Notes: generated from the sequence alone by a model not told the origin. DNA of 64,000 nucleotides from Saussurea involucrata (GCA_033807775.1 CM066314.1:40276001-40340000), one strand, 5' to 3'; positions 23,656 through 35,890 are shown, counted from the first letter of the stretch. Made by a program: numbers and translations.

Positions 23656-24489
23656 AATCTATCTAACTCTTATCCTCAAATGTTCCCCCACACCCGAACT
23701 TAAGTCGAGTCCACAGTATATTCAGTCCTCATTCATTCCCTATCCAAGAGTCAACAAAACTCAGGTTACTGGATCCTCAAAAGCATCTGGAATCTCCGAC
23801 AGTAACCAAATAGCTTAAAGTTTCCGGACACCACAAGACTATCCGTACAACTTAAACAATCCGGACAACATCACTTTCCGGACGACATAAACAATCCGGA
23901 CGACATCCGGAAACCAAAGTAAGTCGGACACCATCCGGTATCTAATGTCACCCGGAAACTTAAGGAAAAGAAGAACTTACCGGATGATACTCGTCCGGAC
24001 ACCATCGAAAAGGGACTACCGAACACATTCAAAAAGACTACCAGACACATTTATATTGTGTCCGGAAACCTCTGTCGGTTTGCTCATTTTCTACCCAGAT
24101 TCGACAGAAATCATTACCAGATGTGAAATCGACTATTCTACTCCGATGGTAACCTTCTACTATCAATTATAAACATAAAATGTATAGGAACATACCTTAA
24201 TAACACTTCCAAGTACACCAAATTGAATCCCTAGCCACAAGACCCTCCTTTCTCCTTCTTCTCTTCTCAAAACACACACACACTGATTGTTTACTGCTTA
24301 TGAAAATATCTGAAGGCTGAATGATAATATCAAACCAAAATTACCATTTTAGACCTTGCACTATTTACTAGTGACTAAAACACCCCTAAACTTATAATTT
24401 AACCCAAACTTTCCCTAAACATCAATTATAGAGTTAAAAAAATTTAACGGAATTAGGATTTAACTAACGAACTTACCCGGGGTATTACA
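23656..24489 (-). repeat. G1 3' LTR, second part
   Basis: It resumes with aatctatctaactct directly after C1 and ends in ggtattaca. It matches 54365-55202. It is followed by a purine tract of the element strand. Confidence 0.92.
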
Positions 24490-24540
24490 TCATCTCCCCC
24501 TTAAAAGAATTCCGTCCCAGAATTCGGTTAGGCAAAAAGG
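24490..24540 (-). other. G1 polypurine tract and last codons of G1 pol
   Basis: 24491-24507 reads cttttaagggggagatg on the minus strand, a purine tract abutting the 3' LTR. 24528-24530 is the TAA stop of the G1 polyprotein. G2 inserted just before it, leaving the final codons (Phe-Ala-stop) here. 24536-24540 (aaagg) is the left target duplication of G2. Confidence 0.8.
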
Positions 24541-25756
24541 TGTAACACCCTAAAAACAGGGCTACTTTAAACCTCAAATTATAACAAGATTTAAACATAA
24601 ACTTTCTAAACTTTATACATAAGCAAAGATTTAACCTTGAGGATCATATTTACATATATAGAATTCTTCAAATAACCTATTAATCTAATCATGTCACTAT
24701 AATCAGATTAACTAGGTTATCTAAGTGATCTATCCAAAACCTCAGTATTCAAAACTTCTTTGCTAATCCAAAAGCTCTCGTCCCACATCCCTTTATTTTC
24801 CCGAACTAGTACCTGGTAAGAAAACATCATTTGAAACGATCAGGCTAATGCCTAGTGAGAACATTCAGTTTCAAAAATAATATTTAATCAAATTAATGTA
24901 AACAAGGTATAACCAACCTGGTTTACCCTTTTTCTTACCACCATGTGAAACCATTCATCAATATAAGATTAAACCCGATTACATGACTACGAATCTGACA
25001 TTAAGTCAATCGTTGCTCATATTCCAATTCCATGACTACGAATCTGACATTAAGTCAATCGTTGCTCATATTCCAATTCCATGACTACGAATCTGACATT
25101 AAGTCAATCGTTGCTCATGTTCCAATTTCCACACACATCAGAATAATGAAAGCCCATCATCTATTCTACGTGCTCATAACCACACACATCAGAATAATGA
25201 AAATCCATCATTTATTCTACGTGCACATAACCACTAGTGCCTATGGATCCATATCACCTAATTGTACTCATACAGGTATTTACTAAAATGTAAATTCCTT
25301 ATAACAGCCGTATAAGCGAATTATATTTATACCTCGTAAATTCCTCATATCATTTATTATAAGCAAATCACATTTAATATGTCAATTTCTTATAATAAAA
25401 GTATAACCAATCATATTATCACTTACGGTCTTTAATATGAATATTATTGTAATTCATTTGTCCAATAAACACAAAAATTACCACTCGTACATATTTATGT
25501 CGTAAATCATTTCCCAATATCATTAATGATTTAAGCACCACCATCAACTTAAGATAAAAGATTTTTCTTTATAAAATCTTTCTTCCAAAAATCCACCCAA
25601 AACAGTTCATTTATAAAATAAACCTTACCATAATTTAAAACATTATAAAAACAGGTAAGGTAAGAATGAACTCACCTGATAGCAGTTACGTCGCTATTAC
25701 TTCAACTCTAAAATCTGCAAGAACTTCCAACACCAACTTCACAGAGATCTGAAATA

Positions 25757-25826
<70 letters not shown>

Positions 25827-26091
25827 GGGTATTAATCTACTGTACAGGACTCTTAAGGACTTAAGAATCCTAAATATCTAAAATTTTCATTTCATATCGC
25901 AACCAACTAGCTGCGATATTCCTTATCGCAATACATAGTGTATGTCGCAATCAACTACTGCGACATAGTGCTATATCGCAACCCACTATTGCGATACAGT
26001 ACCATATCGCAACCCACTATTGCGACATAGTGCCATATTGCAACCAACTGTTGCGACATAAACACCATATCGCAACCTTCTGTTGCGATAC
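24541..26091 (-). repeat. G2 3' LTR, first part (interrupted by G3)
   Basis: It matches 38056 onward. Contents: three tandem 49-bp units (about 24983-25130, catgactacgaatctgac), two 51-bp units (about 25130-25232, cacacatcagaataatg), (TA)n at 25759-25825, and a hairpin array (25894-26091). The last bases, gatac, are the left G3 target duplication. Confidence 0.9.
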
Positions 26092-27438
26092 TGATAACGC
26101 CACTTTTTGGCGTTATTTTCGGTTCTCAAACCAACGAGATTGGCTTGTACTCAAGTAAAAAGGCGGGTATTTTACGGTTTATTGAGTGATTTACGCAGGT
26201 TATATAAAAGGCGGCATTCCTCGGAAATAGAAGCGAAAAAGAGCCCAAAACGAGTCAAAACGAAGCCTAACGGAAGCCCAAAAGCCAAGCCCAAGACCCG
26301 CGACCGAACCAGGACCCGACCCGCGAACCAGAAACAACCCAGAGCAGCATCTGAAACCCGCGCGACTTTCCACGCGACTTGCAAGTCGCGTGGAAGGTCG
26401 CGTATCCCTCTGTTTGTCGAAAATCAGTTTTATAAGTCGGGATTTAGGTCACTTTTTCGGTATCCAACTTACGGTAGACGATTGGGAGCAGTTCAGGGGC
26501 GATTTTCAGAGCCACGTGACACCGTTTGGAGCGAAGATCGAGAATCAATCGAAGGATCGTTCAAGACGCAAAGGAGATTTCAACACGGGGAAAGGGAGTT
26601 CATCAATTCATCTTACACATTCACCACGATCACGTTACCATGTTCACTTTCACTTTTGTTTCTCTTTCTTTTGTGTATGAATCCCCCAACATCATGAACT
26701 AACTTTAAGATGTTGGGGGTTGGATTGAATTAGGATTGAACATATGATGGATGACGAATGATTTTTATCAGTTTTCCGATTTAATGAATGCATGTGATTT
26801 TGTTCTTAATGCCTTTGTGAGCGTAGCTAACTTGCAATTGTTTTATTGTTGTCAATTATGTTCGAGAGAATCAATTGAGATCTAGAATTAGGAATTACAT
26901 GTCTAAAGTAAGAAAGGATAGAGATATACCGAGTAAACTTTAGTCTCATAATAACCAACGCTTAATGTGTTTTGAACTATATAAGGTGAGATCGAGAGAT
27001 TAATCTTGTATTTGTTTTCGAAATAAACTTCATGGTAGCTTGAGAAAGCATCATGTTGTTACACATATAACTGTTGTTATTTGAGAGAGAGCAATGGTTA
27101 GATCAAGGTTGAGTAGTCATTAACGGAATTAACTGGTATTTGTCATTAGTCTGATATTCATATGTGAAACCTAAGGATATCCAACCCTCAACTGTTTCTC
27201 CATCTGAATTCCAAAACTGCTTACTAGTTGTCTGGTGTTTGTTTGATTTTAATTTCTGCAAGTAATTAGTTATAACACCAAATCTCCAAATTTGACAGTC
27301 CAATTAATAGTTCTTGTAGTAATTGTGATATTTAGTTCCTAGTTCCCGTGGATTCGATACTCGTACTTCCGTACACTATTACTTGATTCGACCCGTACAC
27401 TTGTGGTAAGATCCGCGGGGTGTCAAAACCCCGTGTCA
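26092..27438 (+). repeat. G3 5' LTR
   Basis: TGATAACGCC .. CGTGTCA, 1347 bp. It contains a 42-bp GC-rich palindrome at 26361-26402. Confidence 0.93.
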
Positions 27439-27444
27439 AGTTTT

Positions 27445-27462
27445 TGGCGCCGTTGCCGGGGA
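27445..27462 (+). promoter_or_regulatory. G3 primer-binding site (tRNA-Asp type)
   Basis: tggcgccgttgccgggga, six bases after the LTR. This is the primer sequence commonly seen in Athila-type elements. It differs from the Met-type primers of every other LTR element in the window. Confidence 0.85.
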
Positions 27463-27717
27463 ACTAGTTGCAACTAATAGCACTACCAGCTATACGCGCT
27501 ATTAGATTGGACATTTTTATTTTATTTATTTATTTCGTATTTTATTTCATCACTTTGAATTTCTGGATTGCTAAGCTTGTTATTTTCTCTTCAGGTGCTA
27601 GTGGTTTATGCCAAAGGAAACCCGAGGGAAAGGAATCGAGCCAATCGATCCGGAAATAGAAAGAACCGCTCGTCGGCTACGTAAAGAAGCGAAAGCGAGA
27701 AGAAATCTGAAAGTCTA

Positions 27718-29892
27718 ATGTCTGACGACGAGAGACCTCCACGTAATGATCCGCCTCGCAACAACCCACCACCACCTCCTGCGAGACGTCCTATGAGGTC
27801 GTTCGCCGATCCGAATGTGGCGGCGGCCCGAATAGGCATTCAAGCGCCCGCTACTGGGGCAAACTACTTCGAGCTGAAGCCGAGCACCATCGTGATGGTG
27901 CAGCAAAACCAGTATGGAGGGACACCGACAGAAGACCCTCATGCACACCTTCGTGCATTTGAGCGGGTTTGCAACACTTTCAAGATCAATGGCATGAACG
28001 AAGATGCCATCAAGCTGCGATTATTTGGATTCTCCCTCAAAGGCCAAGCCGAAGCATGGACCGAGAGAATCCAGCCAGATTCGGTCACCACATGGGCACA
28101 ATTGAAGGCTGCATTCCTTCAAAAGTTCTTTCCCCGGAATCGGACCGCCCAACTAATGGCCGAGATCACCCATTTCGCACAATGGGATCAAGAAACGTTG
28201 TATGAGGCTTGGGAGCGCTTTAAGGACATGATCAAGAAATGTCCTCGCCATGGGTTACAAGATTGGGTCATCATTCAGACTTTCTTTAGTGGCCTTCACC
28301 TGCAGTTCAAAAATGATATCACTGCTGCCGCGGGTGGAGCACTAATGGACAAGTCGTATGAGGAAGCGTGCGAGCTGATTGAAAACTTGGCCGAGCATAG
28401 CTTCTCTACACCGAGATCAGCCGTTAGAAGAGTAGCAAGTGTCCAAGAGAGTAACGAGCTAAACGAACTGAAAGCTCAACTGGCTGTCATCACAAATAGG
28501 CTGAATGGGGGAAATCTTCAAGAACCTGATCAGGTTCAGTTTGTGGCAAACCGGAACCAACCGAGAAACGATCCTTTCTCGAATACGTATAACGAGGGGT
28601 GGAAAAGGCACCCCAATCTTTCATGGAGTCAGCCGGGTCATCCACAACCAGGTAATTTTTCTAACTCTTCTAATTTCCCTAATACTAATAGTGCTTATCG
28701 TCCTCCAGGTTTTCAGCAAAGAAACGAGGGACCATCCGGGGAGAAGAAGCCGGGATTAGAAGATATGATGATGAAGTTTATGGCAAAGATGGACAGCACG
28801 GTCGGAGAGCTAGCGAGCACGGTGAATACAGTAAAAGCCGCTACTGAGCAAAATACGGCTGCAATAAAGATTCTCGAAAGACAAGTAGGGCAGATTTCTG
28901 AAGCCCTACAAACCCGACCTCCCGGAGCATTCCCGAGTATGGCTGAAAAGAGGAACCAAGAGAACTGTAGCGCCATTTATTTAAGGAGCGGAAAGGGACT
29001 GAATAGAGAACCGTCATCTGAAGAGACCGAGCCCGATAAAGAGAGTTCGAATGAAGAAAAAAAGGTCGTGGTTGAAGAGAGCAAGAAGAGTGAAGAGAAT
29101 AAGAAAGAAGAAACACCACCGGTCAAGCCGGAAATCCCGAGAGTACCCTACCCAAGCAGGCTGAAAGCAAATAAGGACCAGGTTCATTTTTCTAAATTTC
29201 TTGATGTCTTTAAAAAGCTAACCATTAATATCCCGTTTGCAGATGCGCTTACACAAATGCCCTCTTACGCAAAGTTCATGAAAGAGATCCTCTCCAAAAA
29301 GAGGGCACTTGATCACCAGGCCACCGTTGCACTCACTGAAGAGTGCAGCGCAATTTTACAGAATAAGCTGCCCCAAAAGCTTACAGATCCATGGAGTTTC
29401 TCGATTCCTATTCAAATTGGCAGTTTTAATTTTGATAAAGTTCTATGTGATTTAGGGGCAAGTATTAATCTGATGCCTCTTTCTGTTTTTAGGAAGCTCG
29501 GACTGGGTGAGGTAAGCCCAACATATATGACATTGAAGCTGGCTGATCGATCGATAAGGTACCCATACGGGGTAATTGAGGACGTGCTCATCAAAGTAGG
29601 TAAGTTTTACTTTCCTGTCGACTTCGTAGTAATAGACATAGATGAAGACGAGGAGGTCCCGTTAATTCTGGGGAGATCCTTCCTGGCTACGAGTCGAGCA
29701 TTGGTCGATATGGAAGAATGTGAGATAACTTTCCGGGTAGGCGGTGAGAGAGTAATCTTCAAGATGTTTGAGAAGGCGGGAGGTCGAAGTGAAGGAGAGG
29801 CTGGAGCTGGTCATGGAGGACCGAAGATGAAGGAAGCCGCGAAGAATCGCAAGTGTGGGCGACTTGACCCCGCGGACACTGAGCCAAGTTGA
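27718..29892 (+). CDS. G3 gag-protease polyprotein (Athila-like)
   Basis: 724 codons, uninterrupted. The N terminus is Pro/Asn-rich. The gag core has WAQLKAAFLQKFFP near 130 and QDWVIIQTFFSGL near 185. A middle Asn/Pro-rich linker follows, then a coil (residues about 350-400) and a Glu/Lys-rich segment. The retropepsin-like domain at about 570-690 has CDLGASINLMP in place of the Asp-Thr/Ser-Gly triad, the form usual in Athila proteins, and VPLILGRSFL. It ends before any RT. No CCHC knuckle is evident. The start at 27718 is the first Met of the frame, about 255 bp after the primer site. Confidence 0.88.
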   Translation: MSDDERPPRNDPPRNNPPPPPARRPMRSFADPNVAAARIGIQAPATGANYFELKPSTIVMVQQNQYGGTPTEDPHAHLRAFERVCNTFKINGMNEDAIKLRLFGFSLKGQAEAWTERIQPDSVTTWAQLKAAFLQKFFPRNRTAQLMAEITHFAQWDQETLYEAWERFKDMIKKCPRHGLQDWVIIQTFFSGLHLQFKNDITAAAGGALMDKSYEEACELIENLAEHSFSTPRSAVRRVASVQESNELNELKAQLAVITNRLNGGNLQEPDQVQFVANRNQPRNDPFSNTYNEGWKRHPNLSWSQPGHPQPGNFSNSSNFPNTNSAYRPPGFQQRNEGPSGEKKPGLEDMMMKFMAKMDSTVGELASTVNTVKAATEQNTAAIKILERQVGQISEALQTRPPGAFPSMAEKRNQENCSAIYLRSGKGLNREPSSEETEPDKESSNEEKKVVVEESKKSEENKKEETPPVKPEIPRVPYPSRLKANKDQVHFSKFLDVFKKLTINIPFADALTQMPSYAKFMKEILSKKRALDHQATVALTEECSAILQNKLPQKLTDPWSFSIPIQIGSFNFDKVLCDLGASINLMPLSVFRKLGLGEVSPTYMTLKLADRSIRYPYGVIEDVLIKVGKFYFPVDFVVIDIDEDEEVPLILGRSFLATSRALVDMEECEITFRVGGERVIFKMFEKAGGRSEGEAGAGHGGPKMKEAAKNRKCGRLDPADTEPS

Positions 29893-32097
29893 AACCGCAC
29901 AGTCGTGCCACGACTTTAAATAAGGCGCTGGGTGGGAGGCAACCCACCAAGGTTTGTTTCAATTTAGTCTTTTTAGTTAAGTGTGTTCTATTTCAGAAAA
30001 ACCATAAAAATCGAAAAAAGCCAAAAATATTTTGAAACAGGGACATACGCGGCTTTACACGCGGTTTGTATACCGCGCAGCAAGCCGCGGGACCCTCTGT
30101 TGGTTTTCTGAAACAGAGGGTTACGCGGTTTTCCACGCGACTTGCAAGTCGCGGGCTAAACCGCGTGAGTCCCATTTGCCCCGTTTTTTTCGTTTTTCGT
30201 GCAGTTTTTGTTCCCTTTCTTGCTTTGTGTGTTTTCTGTTTTTGTTTTGTGTCTTTCCCTTGTCTTGCATGTTCTCCCTATCTCCTCTAAGTGCTCAACC
30301 AATCAAGAATCCTCCGGCCGGGCAAAACAGGTATGTTCTAAATCCTTCTCTGCTAAAAGAGTGGTGTTTGATGTGTTATTCTATTTCAAGTGCACGAGAT
30401 GCAACAAACCTAAGTTTCACTTAGGTTTGGGGTGCCTCATCTTTCACATCTATACACACTCACTTTTGACCCTGTGCAAACCTCGGTTTCACCGAGGTTT
30501 GGGGTTGGCTTTTATTTGGCAAACCTAGGCCACGGCCTAGGTTTGGGGTGCCCAGTTTAGAAATTTTGGGGATTTCTTTTTGCTTGCTATGTTAATGTTT
30601 TACCCGTCCTCTTTATACCTGTAAATAACTGCACAATGATTGAGTCGCATCACCTATGACTTTGCTTGCACATTGGGGACAATGTGTGGGTAAGGTTTGG
30701 GGTTGCCCAATCGGGCCCAAGCTTATGCACGTAGATTTCCTGCATTTCTGAGTGTCTAGATCAAAGTAGCTAAATTTTTTGTTTTGAATGATTGAGACCG
30801 ACCATTGGGGGAAGAATCTTGTGATAGCGACGTGACCGTTAGGGAAGGACCGGGAAAGGATATGACTAGGGACATTAGTGGAGACCACCCGATAGTGAGA
30901 TTTTGAGCCTAAAAGACGTTTTTCATTTCGAGGGATTTATACACTTAAGTCACATACACTTTTTCGAATTCCTTGTCGTGAATGTAGAATGATCTCGCTA
31001 CATTATTGCATTGAGTAGCAAAGACAACCATCGGGATATTAGGTGAGGGTATAGTGGACCATATCGTGTGGACCTTAAGAAATGATTCCAGGCATTGTGT
31101 GTTTGTTTAACCTTTTTAGCTATCGTTTCCCTTTTTACCCTTAGTGTGTATCCATAGCCATTTTGCAGCCAAACACCCACCTTATTTCTTTCTAAGCCCA
31201 TCATTTACCCTTTAGCCAAAAGCCTTAGCCAACCCTTATCCGAAAGTGTGTCAATCGGAAGCAGTAATGAACCAATAGAGTGAGAGCATAAAAGAAGAAC
31301 TCCGGCCAGCAATGAGAATAAAACGGGTCAATGTAACCCGAGAAGTAGAAAAGAGGACCAATGAAGTCCCAAAAAAACAAAAAAACAAAAAAACAAAAAA
31401 AAATGCAGTTATTTAGATATTAGCTATAGCAGAAAATAAAGAGAGTTAAAGCAACTCCAATAGTGACGAAGAGGGCCAAATAAGAGAGCGAAAAACCATA
31501 GAGTTCGGAACTGCCAATGATTGACATGCCAAGGATATTTGAACCTTTTTACCCGTCGTTTCATAACCATAGCCTTAGCCCCATTACAACCCGTGTAAAG
31601 ACTTGGATGATCTTTTGGAAAATGTGATTACGGTTTACGACTACCTTTACCGATATTCCCTATCTTGCTACTTGATTCCATCTGAGATCAAAATTTTGGA
31701 CATTTGTGCGTCTTTCTTGAGAGTTGTCATGACATTTGAGTATTCTTGCACATAACCTCCTTAACGTGACAACACGAGCGATAACCAGGTTCGAGTGCAA
31801 AGAGAGTATCCCGTGAGGTAGGGTCGAGGCGAAATGTTTTCCCTAGTATGTTCAGACTTAGTCTAACCCTGATGTGATCGGAACAGTCACGAGTTCAACT
31901 CCCAATTGAAGGTCATAGGTCAAACGAAATGAGAATGAGGCGAGAGTGAGATAGATATTCACGGGTATGGGAAATCACCGATACATCACTTGGTACCGAT
32001 TGGAATTGTGCAGTTATTATTCTTTCTGAGATATATGCTTTTATTCTGTTTTGTCGCTAATTTGCTTGGGGACAAGCAACGCTCGGTTTGGGGTTGT
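29893..32097 (+). other. G3 3' region: non-coding, rich in hairpins
   Basis: After the gag-protease stop: a perfect 7-bp hairpin (29901-29915), a conserved-looking hairpin around ggtgggaggcaacccacc (29931-29948), GC-rich nested palindromes (30047-30167), three tandem hairpins (30406-30544), then AT-rich sequence with an A-rich run (31372-31402). The copia/gypsy pol genes are absent. The element ends in ggtttggggttgt, the likely purine-tract primer, next to the 3' LTR. Confidence 0.75.
30406..30544 (+). repeat. Three successive hairpins with different stems, each followed by GGGGT
   Basis: 30406-30428: aaacctaagt / acttaggttt, 3-base loop. 30478-30500: aaacctcggt / accgaggttt, 3-base loop. 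30521-30544: aaacctaggcc / ggcctaggttt, 2-base loop. All stems are perfect although the inner pairs differ. Confidence 0.85.
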
Positions 32098-33444
32098 TGA
32101 TAACGCCACTTTTTGGCGTTATTTTCGGTTCTCAAACCAACGAGATTGGCTTGTACTCAAGTAAAAAGGCGGGTATTTTACGGTTTATTAAGTGATTTAC
32201 GCAGGTTATATAAAAGGCGGCATTCCTCGGAAATAGAAGCGAAAAAGAGCCCAAAACGAGTCAAAACGAAGCCTAACGGAAGCCCAAAAGCCAAGCCCAA
32301 GACCCGCGACCGAACCAGGACCCGACCCGCGAACCAGAAACAACCCAGAGCAGCATCTGAAACCCGCGCGACTTTCCACGCGACTTGCAAGTCGCGTGGA
32401 AGGTCGCATATCCCTCTGTTTGTCGAAAATCAGTTTTATAAGTCGGGATTTAGGTCACTTTTTCGGTATCCAACTTACGGTAGACGATTGGGAGCAGTTC
32501 GGGGGCGATTTTCAGAGCCACGTGACACCGTTTGGAGCGAAGATCGAGAATCAATCGAAGGATCGTTCAAGACGCAAAGGAGATTTCAACACGGGGAAAG
32601 GGAGTTCATCAATTCATCTTACACATTCACCACGATCACGTTACCATGTTCACTTTCACTTTTGTTTCTCTTTCTTTTGTGTATGAATCCCCCAACATCA
32701 TGAACTAACTTTAAGATGTTGGGGGTTGGATTGAATTAGGATTGAACATATGATGGATGACGAATGATTTTTATCAGTTTTCCGATTTAATGAATGCATG
32801 TGATTTTGTTCTTAATGCCTTTGTGAGCGTAGCTAACTTGCAATTGTTTTATTGTTGTCAATTATGTTCGAGAGAATCAATTGAGATCTAGAATTAGGAA
32901 TTACATGTCTAAAGTAAGAAAGGATAGAGATATACCGAGTAAACTTTAGTCTCATAATAACCTACGCTTAATGTGTTTTGAACTATATAAGGTGAGATCG
33001 AGAGATTAATCTTGTATTTGTTTTCGAAATAAACTTCATGGTAGCTTGAGAAAGCATCATGTTGTTACACATATAACTGTTGTTATTTGAGAGAGAGCAA
33101 TGGTTAGATCAAGGTTGAGTAGTCATTAACGGAATTAACTGGTATTTGTCATTAGTCTGATATTCATATGTGAAACCTAAGGATATCCAACCCTCAACTG
33201 TTTCTCCATCTGAATTCCAAAACTGCTTACTAGTTGTCTGGTGTTTGTTTGATTTTAATTTCTGCAAGTAATTAGTTATAACACCAAATCTCCAAATTTG
33301 ACAGTCCAATTAATAGTTCTTGTAGTAATTGTGATATTTAGTTCCTAGTTCCCGTGGATTCGATACTCGTACTTCCGTACACTATTACTTGATTCGACCC
33401 GTACACTTGCGGTAAGATCCGCGGGGTGTCAAAACACCGTGTCA
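32098..33444 (+). repeat. G3 3' LTR
   Basis: Same length as the 5' LTR. Differences I can see include g/a in the early tatt[g/a]agtg, the palindrome edge (gtcgcg against gtcgca), ttc[a/g]gggg, aacc[a/t]acgc, cttg[t/c]gg and aaac[c/a]ccg. Confidence 0.93.
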
Positions 33445-34158
33445 GATACCACTTCCTTGTCGCAACCTAAGGTTGCGACATTCACTAACATCGCAATGCA
33501 CTACTGCGATATACATGAATATCTCAACCCACTGAAATCATATTAAACCCAGATTTCATCTTTTTAAATCATGTTTGTTTCTATAAACATGCAGATATGT
33601 TTAACACTACTTATAGAACATATCTATCAACCCAGATTTATCATATCTTACAAAATCATCAAAACCCATTTCTATTCCACCTAGAAAACTTAATACACAT
33701 AAGGAGAGAAATTTGTATAGAAGCATACCTTTGGTTTAAACACTGATTTCTTCAATTCCTTCAGTTGATTTTGTTTTCTTCTTCACCTTTCTTCTTTATC
33801 TCGGTTCTCTCTCTCTTTTCTCTTCACCGCAACAAACACACACACATACCAAAAGACCAAAATGAACAAAAGAAGAAATATCTCCTTTTTGCCTCATTTT
33901 AAACAATTGAGGCGGTGGTGTTTAGTATGGGTTTCACCATCTTAACCAAACAGCCCCCTTAACTTTTATCCCTTGGCAATTAACACCCTTAAACTTATAA
34001 ATTAAAATTAAAGCTTACCCCTCAACTTATAACTCCACAAAACCCATTAACGTAACTTATTCGGGGTTAAACTCTAAAATTAATCAATCACATTATAAAC
34101 CATAATTTATTAATAAAATCCATCTTAATATTTTATACCCAAAAATCGAGATGTTACA
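33445..34158 (-). repeat. G2 3' LTR, second part
   Basis: It resumes with gataccacttcc after G3 and ends gatgttaca. The same sequence is uninterrupted at 39673-40262 plus 48619-48750 in the other LTR. Confidence 0.9.
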
Positions 34159-35890
34159 ATACTCCCCAACTTGAAAATGATTTCGTCCTCGAAATCAAAG
34201 CTAGGTAAACAAATGAGGATATTTAATCTTCATATCCTCTTTCATCATTACCCACTCCTCAACCTAGATTTACAAACCTCCTTAGAGTAATTGTTATCAT
34301 CAAATCCTTATCCGACTATTTCTTGGTCTACCATACCGTTATCATTTCTCTCATGCTTACACGGAACATCCACCACACATAGCTACAGTCCAAAAGGACA
34401 GTTTCTCTAGAATCATCAGCTAAGACCTTTAGCCAAGTCCTCGTAACACCGAGAACTACATTCAATGCATTTCTTTACTTCCACGGAATACTCCAACACT
34501 CTTGACTAAACTTCATAACGAAGTACTACAGCTCAACTCAGCTAAAATCCAATGGGATCGAGAAGAACAAGAGTTCTCCTTTCACCCCATCATCACCACA
34601 ACTCACTCTCCAGGTCTCAAAATAACAATAATGTATACTACTTGGTTTAAAGCTTACATAACGTTTTCTCATTACTATACATAACCAAACATTTGCACCA
34701 AGATTCTAACTTAAGGCATTCAACCAAGTCATTTTGAAACGACACCACCATTCAAAATTACTACACATTCTTTGGTATTCAACTAACACTTTCTCGAACA
34801 ATTCTTTCACACATAAGAAGCAACTCACATTCCTTAAGGATTTTGCATCTATTACACCACATTTTGACTAACGCACCTATCATCTTCATTAAACTTCCAA
34901 TGATTCAAAACCATAAAACTTACTTAGCAATTTACACAACCAAAATCCCTTTAGATAAACTCCCACTACTGCTTTGGCATTCTATTCCGATAATAGTCAT
35001 ATCACCACGTCATCTTACAAATCACATGCTCCAACAACTTTATTTGATAATTAATACACTACCTCCGAAATCCTGCTTCCTCTTTCTAACATCACATTAC
35101 ATATTGGTGGACACATTTATCTTGGCAATTAATGCCGATACTTATCCGTACATTTTTCCACCCATAACATCTCACAACAGGCTAGGTCTCTCATGGTCAT
35201 TCGTACACCATTCAAACCTACCTTCATGTTTTCTCGCATAATAATCGAGTCTATATCACTACTTTATCCCTCCCCAACTTTAGTTGAACCACGACTCACG
35301 AGCTTCTAATTAACTCAAACTTACTCGTTTCTTGCTAGTTCTTTGTGATTCCAAACTATTATATAGACAGAGCACAATCCCTCACAGATCGACATAGTCT
35401 ATATACCTACTTTGTTCGTGTCTAATACTTTATCCTTTATAAACTATCCACATCGTAAGTAGAACGCTTATCCAAAACAATAGTTTTTTACTATTCTAAC
35501 ACCCCTACAAGGTGATCCTTCAACTTTTAATCTTCTGATTCAAAAGTTAACATTCATACATGACCTCAAAAGAATAACCAATGCATTCACATCATGAACG
35601 CTTCAATTATAATATAATTCATGCAACTCCAACCCTATGCCTACGCCGAGCTTATTAAACCGGGCGAACGCCCTCGAGATCCAACCGAGTCCAAAACTGA
35701 GCCATCTGCTCAAAGAATTTAATGATCATTTATCAATATCAACTCATGCAATTTAAAATGCATCTAACCCACATCATACAACACACGCTCCGAGGCGTAA
35801 TAATCTCTCGACCCCGTCATTGCTACCTTCTCATTGAAGTTAATTCATATATGTATCTATATGTACACGCATATACAACTCTTACATACT

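Larger units (their letters stand above)
26092..33444 (+). mobile_element. G3: young Athila-like gag-protease element
   Basis: Plus strand, 7.35 kb. It has two 1347-bp LTRs that I can tell apart at about six positions, and the target duplication gatac on both sides. The primer site is of tRNA-Asp type. One intact gag-protease ORF is present with no RT or integrase, followed by a 2.2-kb structured 3' region. It must rely on a full Athila-type partner. Near-identical LTRs make it the most recent datable insertion here. Confidence 0.92.

Noticed and set aside
25894..26091. Regularly spaced ~33-bp repeats resembling a CRISPR array
   Set aside because: The repeats are degenerate hairpins inside a plant LTR, occur in both LTRs, have no distinct spacers, and no cas genes are present.
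26107..26697. 196-codon ORF present twice (also 32113-32703)
   Set aside because: It lies within the two G3 LTRs, includes the palindrome and is duplicated only because the LTR is. No domain is recognisable.
34843..35241. 132-codon ORF in the G2 interior
   Set aside because: His/Thr/Ile/Leu-rich translation of AT-rich DNA without motifs, and on the strand opposite to the element.
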